Assembly: GCF_025567385.1 (NCBI RefSeq)
Contig: NZ_JAOQJU010000025.1
Span: forward strand, 1-48,595
Source of the DNA: Claveliimonas acetigenes
Lineage (GTDB): Bacteria > Bacillota > Clostridia > Lachnospirales > Lachnospiraceae
Direction: 5' to 3'
Length of the DNA: 48,595 nt
Made by a program: the position numbers and the translations under genes. The notes below the pieces were generated by a model. The model did not search any database and was not told where the DNA came from. It saw nothing but the letters and a program-made list of their open reading frames with translations. Positions 36,751-44,036 of this stretch are shown here, one piece after another; the first letter of the stretch is position 1; the number at the start of each line of letters is the position of its first letter.

Positions 36751-36787
36751 GTGTCTGGAGGAACCGGCGGCTCTGAGACGGGTTAGA

Positions 36788-36816
36788 TTGTTTAAAATGC
36801 ATTTCTATGGTATGAT
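36788..36816 (+). promoter_or_regulatory. Promoter ahead of the small gene pair
   Basis: TTGTTT (36788-36793), 17-base spacer, TATGAT (36811-36816), preceded by TGG as an extended -10. Confidence 0.5.
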
Positions 36817-36889
36817 AATGAATACAAAGATTTACGCATGATGACAGGGGGTTAATACAACATAAAATAAAGCAGGGGAGGGTTCGTTT

Positions 36890-37100
36890 ATGATGAAGGA
36901 TGAAAAAATAAAAAATTCTAATGAATGAGCTTCTTGATGTGATGAAAGAAAAGGGTGTGGGAAATTTAAACGTCAAGGAAAAGACGGCATTATTTCCAGA
37001 TACGAATTTGATGAGAGTCAAGAAGCTGGACTTGCAAATTTGTTTTCGTACAGAGAAAGCATTATCTCTGCTGCATTTTGAAGGGAGTGAAAGATTATGA
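36890..37100 (+). pseudogene. Small gene of unknown function, frameshifted
   Basis: A strong ribosome binding site (GGGGAGGG) precedes ATG 36890, but the frame ends after 12 codons. The conserved-looking reading continues in another frame from 36921 (MNELLDVMKEKGVGNLNVKE...) to 37100. Removing one base from the A-run at 36910-36915 restores a single frame of about 69 residues (MMKDEKIKILMNELLDVMK...). Expression from the second ATG alone is possible. No family was recognised. It overlaps the next gene, suggesting a coupled pair like many toxin-antitoxin or regulatory modules, but nothing in the sequence proves that. Confidence 0.5.
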
Positions 37101-37311
37101 CGGCAAACCCGATTTTGCTTCAAAAAAATACAGCCGTGTCATTGAGTGTTTTGCAAAGCAGCAGGGACTTTCGCTGGATGCGGCGCTGGATTTCTTTTAT
37201 CATTCAGAGGTTTATCCGCTGATTCGGGACGGCATATCGGATATGCACTGCATGAGCGATGCGTATTTGGCAGAAGAACTGAAACAGGAATATAGTCGGA
37301 ATATGGAATAG
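37087..37311 (+). CDS. Small DUF3791-like protein
   Basis: About 74 residues. The core KYSRVIECFAKQQGLSLDAA, then LDFFYHSEVYPLIRDGISDMHCMSDAYLAEEL, resembles DUF3791-type small proteins of gut Firmicutes, which occur next to mobile or toxin-like genes. The start is uncertain: GTG 37087 or TTG 37078, neither with a separate ribosome binding site, so translation is probably coupled to the preceding gene. It is soluble. The gene pair directly precedes the SIR2 gene. Confidence 0.55.
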   Translation: MKDYDGKPDFASKKYSRVIECFAKQQGLSLDAALDFFYHSEVYPLIRDGISDMHCMSDAYLAEELKQEYSRNME

Positions 37312-37400
37312 TAGCTTATTTCTAAATTTTGGATCTCAGTGAGTCCCCAATTTAGAAACACTAAAAATAATGTGAATATCTAAACACAGGGAGGTGCTTT

Positions 37401-38969
37401 ATGACACTACAAGAAGTTGTCGCAAGATTTAATACAACCCCATTTTTGTTTGCCGGTTCTGGTATTACTCGAAGATATTACGGGTTACCAGATTGGATTG
37501 GCTTGTTGACACATTTTGCTGAAAAGGTAAAGAAAGATCAGTTTGCCTATAGATACTATGAGAATAAAGCGAGTGAAGCAGATAACACAACAGAAAAGCT
37601 TCCATTAGTTGCAAGCTATATAGAGAAAGATTTTAATGATGCCTGGTTTAACAATGAAGAAGGAATACGTTCTGATTCGGAAAGGGTAAATAATGCAGTT
37701 GCCACAGGTGTTTCTCCTTTTAAAGCGGAAATAAGTGAATATATTACTTCGCTTTCTACAGTTGAGCCTGCTTATGCGGAGGAAGTTGAAAAACTCAAAA
37801 ACATTGCAAAAGATAATTTATCCGGCGTTATTACAACAAATTATGATTGCTTTTTCGAGAATATTTTTGAAGGTTATAAAACTTTTGTGGGACAGAATGA
37901 ACTGGTGTTTTCACAATTGCAAGGAATTGCGGAAATTTATAAAATTCATGGATCTGTACAAATACCGGAATCTATAGTTATTAACAAAGCGGACTATCAG
38001 AAGTTTCGTGATAAAGGTAAATATCTTGCAGCTAAATTGATGACGATTTTCATGGAATATCCGATTATTTTTATGGGGTATTCTATCTCAGATTCAGATA
38101 TTCAGGCAATTCTTAGCGACGTTGTGGAATGCTTGCCATTGGATAAAATAGAAATGTTACAAAAACGATTTGTGTTTGTTGAATATAAGGCGAATTTTGT
38201 TGGAAGTGAGATAGCTTCTCATTCGATGGTTATACACGGTAAATTGCTGGAAATGACTAAAATTACACTCTCGGATTTTAGTTTACTATATGATGCTTTG
38301 TCTGTAAAAAAAGCAGCTTTACCGGTTAAATTGCTGCGCAGATTTAAGGATGAGCTTTATACTTTTGCATTGACACAGCAACCGGGACCGACTATGCAGG
38401 TCGCCTCGCTGGAAGATGGTCGTATTGATGAAAATATGCTTGCTTTGACAATTGGTTTAGCTTCAACAGGTGTGTATGGCTTGGCAAGAGCAGTAAATTC
38501 TGAGCAGTGGTATAGAAACATTATTCTGCATGATTCACTATATTCATGCGAACAACTGCTGGAATTTGTTTATCCAGAGCTTGCAAAACAGAATTCTTGG
38601 AAGTTGCCTGTGTGGTACTATATTTCAAAATCTAATATAAAAAGCGAATTAGCAGAAGAAAAAGCACCGCATTCGTATAGTGAAATCGTTACAGAGTCAA
38701 CAATTAAGCGCAATCGCTCTGCAATTGGAAGGCGAACTGCTTGGGAATTGTGGATAGCGGAAAAAGGTAATTTGATGAGGGCTGTTCGTCTATTAGGTTG
38801 TTTGCCAGAAGAAAAAATAGATGTTAATCAGTATCAGGATATTCTGGAAGCAATCTTTACAGAAAACAGTAATATTTTAAGTTCTTTGGATAGTCCAAAT
38901 CGCAGTAATCTTCATAGAATGATTAGAATATATGATTTTCTGAAATATGGACAAAAAAAGACCCCGTGA
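37401..38969 (+). CDS. SIR2-domain protein, candidate anti-phage effector
   Basis: 522 residues. The N-terminal SIR2-like domain (about 1-300) shows the NAD-binding FLFAGSGITRRYYGLPDW (15-32), ITTNYD with N147, the catalytic histidine H183 in YKIHGSV, and FMGYSISDSDI (224-234). No zinc-finger cysteines are present, unlike deacetylase sirtuins but like NAD-degrading defence sirtuins. The C-terminal part (about 310-522) is helical and unrecognised; it could sense infection. The ribosome binding site CAGGGAGG is well placed. No HerA, TIR or Argonaute partner is seen. Its location in a mobile element supports defence by NAD depletion; this is inference from family and context. Confidence 0.85.
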   Translation: MTLQEVVARFNTTPFLFAGSGITRRYYGLPDWIGLLTHFAEKVKKDQFAYRYYENKASEADNTTEKLPLVASYIEKDFNDAWFNNEEGIRSDSERVNNAVATGVSPFKAEISEYITSLSTVEPAYAEEVEKLKNIAKDNLSGVITTNYDCFFENIFEGYKTFVGQNELVFSQLQGIAEIYKIHGSVQIPESIVINKADYQKFRDKGKYLAAKLMTIFMEYPIIFMGYSISDSDIQAILSDVVECLPLDKIEMLQKRFVFVEYKANFVGSEIASHSMVIHGKLLEMTKITLSDFSLLYDALSVKKAALPVKLLRRFKDELYTFALTQQPGPTMQVASLEDGRIDENMLALTIGLASTGVYGLARAVNSEQWYRNIILHDSLYSCEQLLEFVYPELAKQNSWKLPVWYYISKSNIKSELAEEKAPHSYSEIVTESTIKRNRSAIGRRTAWELWIAEKGNLMRAVRLLGCLPEEKIDVNQYQDILEAIFTENSNILSSLDSPNRSNLHRMIRIYDFLKYGQKKTP

Positions 38970-38973
38970 TTCA

Positions 38974-39058
38974 AGCATCTGCAAGCAGACACCATCACGG
39001 AGGCTCGGACAGCTGGAATACAGGCAACATAGCATCTGTAAACAGACACCAGCACGGA
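38974..39058 (+). repeat. Pair of 28-bp repeats after the SIR2 gene
   Basis: Copies at 38974-39001 and 39031-39058 agree at 25 of 28 positions. Each contains a small stem TCTGC-AA-GCAGA or TCTGT-AA-ACAGA, so two of the three changes are compensatory. The first copy is part of a larger stem CCGTGAT/ATCACGG (38964-38970, 38994-39000) overlapping the SIR2 stop codon. Confidence 0.6.
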
Positions 39059-39360
39059 TGCACTATAAACCTATGTTTATTATATGAGGAAAATTATTTT
39101 TTGTCAACGACCAGATTTTTGGTAAGGAGGAAACCTATAGACATATATAGGACTATACAGGAAAAGTACAGAAATTAGCACTCACCTCTTGATAATGGAA
39201 GTCGATTTTTGTCCTGTCTTGTGTATCCCGGAAGTGCCTGTTTTACAGGCTTTCCGGGGCATCAGCCATTTTGTCTGGTATTGTAAAGCAGTGTCAGATT
39301 TGTCGTAAATGTCGTAAATTTGTGGTCAAAAAATGATGAGAAATGGAGAGTGCTAATAAA

Positions 39361-39708
39361 ATGGAATTAACGTATACAAATGTAAATGGATATCTGATCC
39401 CGAATCTCACCTATAAATCCGGTGAGCAGATGGAGCAACTTGGCAAGTATGGTTTTCTTCGCAGAGATTATCTGAAAAACTATCGAAATTCAACCTATCA
39501 GGTGATGCTTTTACAGGATACCATTGGAGAGCATCTTCTGGAAGTGGACAAGGCAGCCAGAGAACGGGAAGAGGTAATACTGAAACAGTTAGAAGAAAAA
39601 GAACCATTGCCGGATAAAGAGAAAGATCAGATTGCCTGGGTAAGAGCTGCTAATCAACACAAAGCAATTGCAGAAGAGATTATTCTCAAGGAATTGATTT
39701 ATGTTTAA
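39361..39708 (+). CDS. TnpV-type transposon-encoded protein
   Basis: 115 residues. The opening MELTYTNVNGYLIPNLTY and the central YGFLRRDYLKNYRNSTYQVM match the TnpV family of Tn4451/CTn-type elements in Clostridia. Its role is not settled; it travels with large serine recombinases and mobilisation genes. The start is ATG 39361, with GGAGAG about ten bases upstream. The 180 bases before it hold only a hairpin (near 39228-39257) and the doubled 9-mer GTCGTAAAT (39301-39318). Confidence 0.85.
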   Translation: MELTYTNVNGYLIPNLTYKSGEQMEQLGKYGFLRRDYLKNYRNSTYQVMLLQDTIGEHLLEVDKAAREREEVILKQLEEKEPLPDKEKDQIAWVRAANQHKAIAEEIILKELIYV

Positions 39709-39838
39709 ATGAAGGTGATGAGGTCGTGGATTGCGACCTCATTATTGTATGAAAAATAGCAGTAGGCAGAATGAGAAAAATAGGGTAAAATGGGAACATG
39801 GATTTTGGAAACTCATAAGAAATGATTGTGCGGTAAAG

Positions 39839-39871
39839 TAACTTGAAATGCCAGTTTGGCATTTCAAGTTA
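39839..39871 (+). promoter_or_regulatory. Long palindrome before the ORF6N gene
   Basis: Perfect 15-base arms (39839-39853, 39857-39871) around GTT, ending just before the ribosome binding site. It could be an operator for the ORF6N protein or an RNA hairpin limiting translation. Its left arm and centre recur within the gene itself at 40119-40140. Confidence 0.7.
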
Positions 39872-39884
39872 TAGAGGAGATGGA

Positions 39885-40841
39885 ATGGCGGATCAGAAAG
39901 TAAGAGAAATGGAACCAGTGGAAACACAAATAGTTGAAATCATGCCACCGGACGTTGAAAATCTGATTTATGTAGTAAGAAACAAACAAGTCATGGTGGA
40001 TAGTGATCTGGCAATGCTTTATCAGGTAGAAACGGGAGCGTTAAACAGAGCCGTTAAAAGAAATATTGCCAGATTTCCAGAAGATTTTCGATTTCAGCTT
40101 ACAAAAGATGAATATGAAAACTTGAAATGCCAATTTGGCACCTCAAATGGCAGTGGAACAGAAAATGGTTATGGTGGCAGACGTACATTACCGTATGTAT
40201 TTACAGAGCAGGGAATATCCATGCTTGCAAGTGTATTGCATAGCGAGGTGGCAATTAATGTAAGTATAGGTATTATGCGTGCATTTGTAGAAATGCGACG
40301 GTTTATAGCCAACAATGCACTTTTGTTTGAAAGGATTAGTAACGTTGAGCTAAAACAACTGGAATATCAGAAAAAGACAGATGAAAAACTGGAGCAGATT
40401 TTTGAGTACATATCAGATCATGAGGAGTCTAATCAAAAGATATTTTTTGATGGTCAGATATATGATGCATTCAGCTTATTGATAGGACTGATTCAGAAAG
40501 CAGAAATGGAAATTGTTCTGGTAGATGGATATGTGGATGTAGGAACATTAAATATTTTGTCAAAGAAGAAAGAAAATGTGGCGGTGACAGTTTATACACA
40601 GCAACGGACAAAATTATCTCAAACAGATGTAGATAACTTTAATGCACAGTATCCTAAACTGGATGTGAAGTACACAAGAGCGTTTCATGATCGTTTTTTA
40701 ATTCTTGATAAAACGAAAGCATATCATGTGGGTGCGTCTTTGAAGGATGCAGGTAAAAAATGTTTTGGAATTAATCTGATTGAAGATGCAGGTATTGTAA
40801 GAGATATTTTACAGAGATTGGAATTGGAAACAGAAGAATAG
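39885..40841 (+). CDS. ORF6N-domain protein, phage-antirepressor-like
   Basis: 318 residues. The ORF6N DNA-binding domain spans about 20-125 (VMVDSDLAMLYQVETGALNR, then NIARFPEDFRFQLTKDEYEN and RRTLPYVFTEQGISMLASVL). The C-terminal half (about 195-318) contains FFDGQIYDAFSLLIGLIQKA and a FHDRFLILD segment reminiscent of a phospholipase-D/HKD-like fold seen in long ORF6N proteins. Likely function is DNA-binding regulation within mobile elements. The start ATG 39885 follows AGAGGAGA; an earlier frame would run through the palindrome. Confidence 0.85.
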   Translation: MADQKVREMEPVETQIVEIMPPDVENLIYVVRNKQVMVDSDLAMLYQVETGALNRAVKRNIARFPEDFRFQLTKDEYENLKCQFGTSNGSGTENGYGGRRTLPYVFTEQGISMLASVLHSEVAINVSIGIMRAFVEMRRFIANNALLFERISNVELKQLEYQKKTDEKLEQIFEYISDHEESNQKIFFDGQIYDAFSLLIGLIQKAEMEIVLVDGYVDVGTLNILSKKKENVAVTVYTQQRTKLSQTDVDNFNAQYPKLDVKYTRAFHDRFLILDKTKAYHVGASLKDAGKKCFGINLIEDAGIVRDILQRLELETEE

Positions 40842-40859
40842 AAAAGTAAGTTATGCAGA

Positions 40860-40895
40860 AAGGCGTGAGTCATAAGAATATGGCTTGCGTCTTTT
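40860..40895 (+). terminator. G-U-rich terminator hairpin, copy 2
   Basis: Arms 40860-40873 and 40880-40893 pair fully when G-U pairs are allowed, followed by a T-run. It matches the hairpin at 36714-36750, including the TGTCTGGA that follows. It ends the ORF6N transcript and sits just before the HTH gene. Confidence 0.75.
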
Positions 40896-40920
40896 TCTGT
40901 CTGGAAAGGAAGTGGGGAGC

Positions 40921-41235
40921 ATGGCACAGATTTTTCGTGTAGAGAGAACTAAGAATTTTACGGTAATGAGTAATCATCATTTCAAGAATAAGAATCTGAC
41001 ATTGAAAGCGAAAGGTCTATTATCGCTGATGTTAAGTTTGCCAGATGACTGGAATTACAATATGCAAGGACTGGCAACATTGAGCAGAGATGGGATTGAT
41101 TCTGTTCGTTCTGCAATTAAGGAATTAGAGCATCATGGATATGTGGAACGTCATAGATTGCGTAATGAGTATGGCTTTTATGGCGATACCGAATATATTA
41201 TCCGGGAAGTTCCATTAGGAGAAGAAAATGATTAA
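40921..41235 (+). pseudogene. Truncated HTH replication-initiator-like protein
   Basis: 104 residues. MAQIFRVERTKNFTVMSNHH and LTLKAKGLLSLMLSLPDDWN are the standard opening of an HTH_36-type protein found next to parM/parR in CTn and Tn1549-like elements, where it is usually about 250-350 residues. Here it stops right after the winged helix (EYIIREVPLGEEND). The following 250 bases contain fragments such as KPDMVNPILDKPLL in a broken frame, the Pro/Asn-rich linker of longer relatives, so the gene is cut short. The HTH itself may still fold and bind DNA. The ribosome binding site is GGAAGTGGGG before ATG 40921. Confidence 0.65.
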
Positions 41236-41486
41236 GTGGAGAAGAGAAGTGCCTAAGGGTGGATAGTCCAATTTTGGACAATCAGGTCATAGGAAATTTC
41301 TATCTCCGGACATCAGAAAATAGGAAAACCAGATATGGTAAATCCCATACTGGACAAACCGTTGCTATTAATAATCCATGTTATTAAATATGAATTATTA
41401 AAGAACCAGTAAATAAAATATCCATCTTATCAATTCACGTAAGTATTAATAGGATTGGATAAGAAAAGAAAGAATGAGGTATGATT

Positions 41487-42431
41487 ATGAGAATGATGAA
41501 AAATAACAGAAATGAAACAGTTATGGTGATCGGGATTGATCATGGTTATGGAAACATGAAAACAGCTACCAGATGCTTTCCATCCGGTGTAGCCAGATAT
41601 GACAAGGAGCCAATCTTTCAGAATAATCTTCTTGTTTACAATGGCATGTATTACCAGATCGGAGAGGAACACAAGGAGTTCTGTGCAGAGAAAACGCAGG
41701 ACGAGGACTATTATGTGCTGACACTGGCAGCTGTCGCAAGGGAACTGGATGGGAAAGGTATGAATCGGGCAAAGGTACACATTGCAGCCGGACTTCCACT
41801 TACCTGGGTAGCTACACAGAAAGAAGATTTCCAGAAATATCTTCTCCAGAATGAATGTGTGGATTTTACATTCCGCAATAAAGAATATCATGTGGAGTTT
41901 GCAGAAGTTGATATTTACCCACAGGGATTTGCAGCAGCTTTTTACCGTTTACAGGATTTCAAAGGAATCAACATGCTTGTGGATATTGGAAACGGGACTA
42001 TGAACATCATGTATATCAATAATTCCCGTCCATTAGAGAAGAAATGCTTTACAGAGAAATATGGAACGCACCAGTGTGTGCTTGCAGTCAGGGAATCTTT
42101 GTTGAAAGAACTGGGAACAGTGGTGGATGATCTGGTGATTGAGCAGGTGATTCGTACCGGGACAGCAGATATTGGTGAGAAATATCTGACAGTCATTCGT
42201 AAAGCTGCCGGAGATTATACGAAAGAAATCTTTCATAAGCTGAGAGAACGGGAATATAATCCAGAACTGATGCGTCTGTATGTGGTCGGCGGTGGAGGTT
42301 GTATGATCCAGAATTTTGGAGAATATGACAAGAGCAGGGTGACAATTGTACGGGACATCTGTGCCACAGCGAAAGGCTATGAAGCAATGACCGTAAGGAA
42401 AATCCAGAGAAACGGAGGGATGCTTGTATGA
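41487..42431 (+). CDS. parM: ParM-like actin-family segregation ATPase
   Basis: 314 residues. Actin-fold motifs: phosphate-1 VIGIDHGYGNMKTA, phosphate-2 MLVDIGNGTMNIM and adenosine loop LYVVGGGGC. It is of the ParM/StbA-like type carried by plasmids and integrative elements. It forms filaments that push replicated element copies apart, with ParR as adaptor. GAGGT lies before ATG 41487 (ATG 41481 is too close to it). Its stop overlaps the parR start by four bases. Confidence 0.9.
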   Translation: MRMMKNNRNETVMVIGIDHGYGNMKTATRCFPSGVARYDKEPIFQNNLLVYNGMYYQIGEEHKEFCAEKTQDEDYYVLTLAAVARELDGKGMNRAKVHIAAGLPLTWVATQKEDFQKYLLQNECVDFTFRNKEYHVEFAEVDIYPQGFAAAFYRLQDFKGINMLVDIGNGTMNIMYINNSRPLEKKCFTEKYGTHQCVLAVRESLLKELGTVVDDLVIEQVIRTGTADIGEKYLTVIRKAAGDYTKEIFHKLREREYNPELMRLYVVGGGGCMIQNFGEYDKSRVTIVRDICATAKGYEAMTVRKIQRNGGMLV

Positions 42432-42879
42432 GAAAAGAACGGAAAATCATCAACACAAATATCCGTTTGAATCTTTGTGATGAACAGGACAGGCAGGCAT
42501 GGGAATATTTGCAGACGATGGACAGGAAAAAATATAAATCGTACACCAGAGCAGTTGTAGTTGCTTTAAACGATTATTTTTCCAGAGAGTACAGGAATGA
42601 AGCAGATCCGTATCTGGAAACCAGAGAAAAGGAAGATGCTTTCTGGAAAGAGTGGAAACAGCAGTCCGGGATGGAGTGAAAGAATCCGTTCCGATGGCTA
42701 TAGCGAAGAATCTGATGGAAATGCTTGTACCGTTTGTAAAAGAATCGGTAGGAGAAATTAATCTGCTGGACAGAACACTAACAATGGAGAAAACGGAAGG
42801 AGAGATCGCAGAAGATAATCTGGACTGGGAGAAAGAAGCTGATATGGATGCAGCACTGGATTTTGCGGACAGTTTTTAG
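42428..42879 (+). pseudogene. parR: ParR-like centromere-binding protein, frameshifted
   Basis: The first frame (42428-42679) gives a ribbon-helix-helix-like N-terminal part (NTNIRLNLCDEQDRQAWEYL) and ends GME. A second frame from 42652 continues as VETAVRDGVKESVPMAIAKN and finishes DMDAALDFADSF, a C-terminus typical of this family. Adding one G near 42652 joins them as DAFWKEVETAVRDGV, giving one protein of about 150 residues. Either the gene is inactive, which would disable the ParM system, or a base is missing in the assembly. The truncated first half could still bind DNA. Confidence 0.7.
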
Positions 42880-43655
42880 ATGGTTATGAAATAGCAGTAA
42901 CAGGAAAATAGACTGACAGTAAGGAATAGCTTTACAAAAACAGAATAGCAGAAAAAGACAATGGCAGTGATGGCATTTCAGACATTATGAATTGGAGAAA
43001 TGTTTATGACTGCTATTTTTATGTCTTTTAGCAGAAATGGAAAGAGATCCAGAAAAAGAAAGACAGAAATAACAGGAAAATATAACAGAAAAGCGCTGGC
43101 AGATGGGTGGATTGAACAAGCAAGGCGAAGAAAAGAATAGAGTGCCGGATACGGCACATGATTGTCCGATACTTCGCATCGGAGTGATGCATGAACAGCC
43201 TGTTTCAGAAAGAGAAAATCTATCGAAATGGGAGCTTTTCTATTTCTTCCACAGTCTGTCCCTGCACCACAAAACCACCGTCATCTCCATTTTGATCTGA
43301 TAACGTAGGGTGGAAAATATGGCTTGGTGGGTGTCGGTTCAGTGGTGGGGAGACGACAGGCAAGTTTCGCAAAGTGGCAAGCCACCCTGCACCGGAGACA
43401 GCCTTTGGGCTGTTCCTAAACTTGCCAGAGGGCTCCGCCCCTTGGAACCCCGGCACGCCAATGGTGGTAATTCTGTGTTAGAAATATCCACTGGATACTT
43501 CTTCTCAGATTGCCACGGATTGGCTAAGACGTTGTCTTGCATCTGCCAAAGGGGAACGTTACACATCCCCTTATGGAATCCTCTGTTAATTTAGACATAA
43601 CGCTGTGGTTGTAAATATAGAGCAGAAATCAAGCAGAGAAAGGAAATAAAGGCCT
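42880..43655 (+). other. Intergenic region before mobC
   Basis: 776 bases with no convincing gene; a frame at 43310-43594 is out of keeping with any family and lies over the stem-rich part. Palindromes include GTGCCG/CGGCAC (43142-43157), TCCGAT/ATCGGA (43165-43183) and the folded region 43359-43440. Position and structure suggest it carries oriT and the mobC promoter. Confidence 0.5.
43359..43440 (+). other. Multi-stem folded region, candidate oriT
   Basis: GGCAAGTTT (43359-43367) pairs with AAACTTGCC (43418-43426), enclosing two perfect stems: GTGGC-AA-GCCAC (43374-43385) and ACAGCC-TTTG-GGCTGT (43398-43413). A fourth small stem GGGC-TCC-GCCC follows (43430-43440). The arrangement is a three-way junction about 215 bases before mobC and the relaxase gene. 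It could be the transfer origin, a single-strand replication origin or a structured RNA. Confidence 0.5.
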
Positions 43656-44036
43656 ATGAGAAAACGAAATCATACAGTAACCATACGGATGAATAAAGCA
43701 GAATATGAGCTGCTTCAAAGCAAAGTAAAGGAATCCGGAAGAACACAGCAGGAAGTTGTAATAAAAGCAATCGCAGATTTGAAGATAGCTTCTACAGAGG
43801 AAGTGGAAGAACTAAAAAGATTGAACCAGATGTTTGCAGATATTCTCAGTCAGCTCCGGGGAGCTACTACAAATATCAATCAGATTGCAAGAAAGCTGCA
43901 TATAGATGGAGAAGTTCCAAATGACAGTACGCTGTATTTCCTGAATAAAAATATTCTTAAGTACCGGAAGGAGAGTGAAAAGATATGGCTATTAATAAGA
44001 CGATTAATAAGCGGACAAATACACATGGAGCAATGA
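43656..44036 (+). CDS. mobC: MobC-like relaxosome protein
   Basis: 126 residues. The N-terminal ribbon-helix-helix region (HTVTIRMNKAEYELLQSKVK) and the MobC-type LRGATTNINQIARKLHIDGE motif are clear. It binds near oriT and helps the relaxase melt the strand to be cut. It overlaps the relaxase gene by 52 bases. Confidence 0.88.
   Translation: MRKRNHTVTIRMNKAEYELLQSKVKESGRTQQEVVIKAIADLKIASTEEVEELKRLNQMFADILSQLRGATTNINQIARKLHIDGEVPNDSTLYFLNKNILKYRKESEKIWLLIRRLISGQIHMEQ

Noticed and set aside
38974..39058. CRISPR array
   Set aside because: Only two repeats with three mismatches, no further copies and no cas gene nearby.
38966..39178. 70-residue frame after the SIR2 gene
   Set aside because: It runs through the repeat pair and intergenic DNA, has no usable start site and no recognisable sequence.
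39301..39318. Doubled GTCGTAAAT as plasmid iterons
   Set aside because: Two copies only, with no intact replication initiator gene beside them.
43310..43594. 94-residue frame in the candidate oriT region
   Set aside because: The composition is odd, there is no good ribosome binding site, and the DNA is better explained by stem structures.
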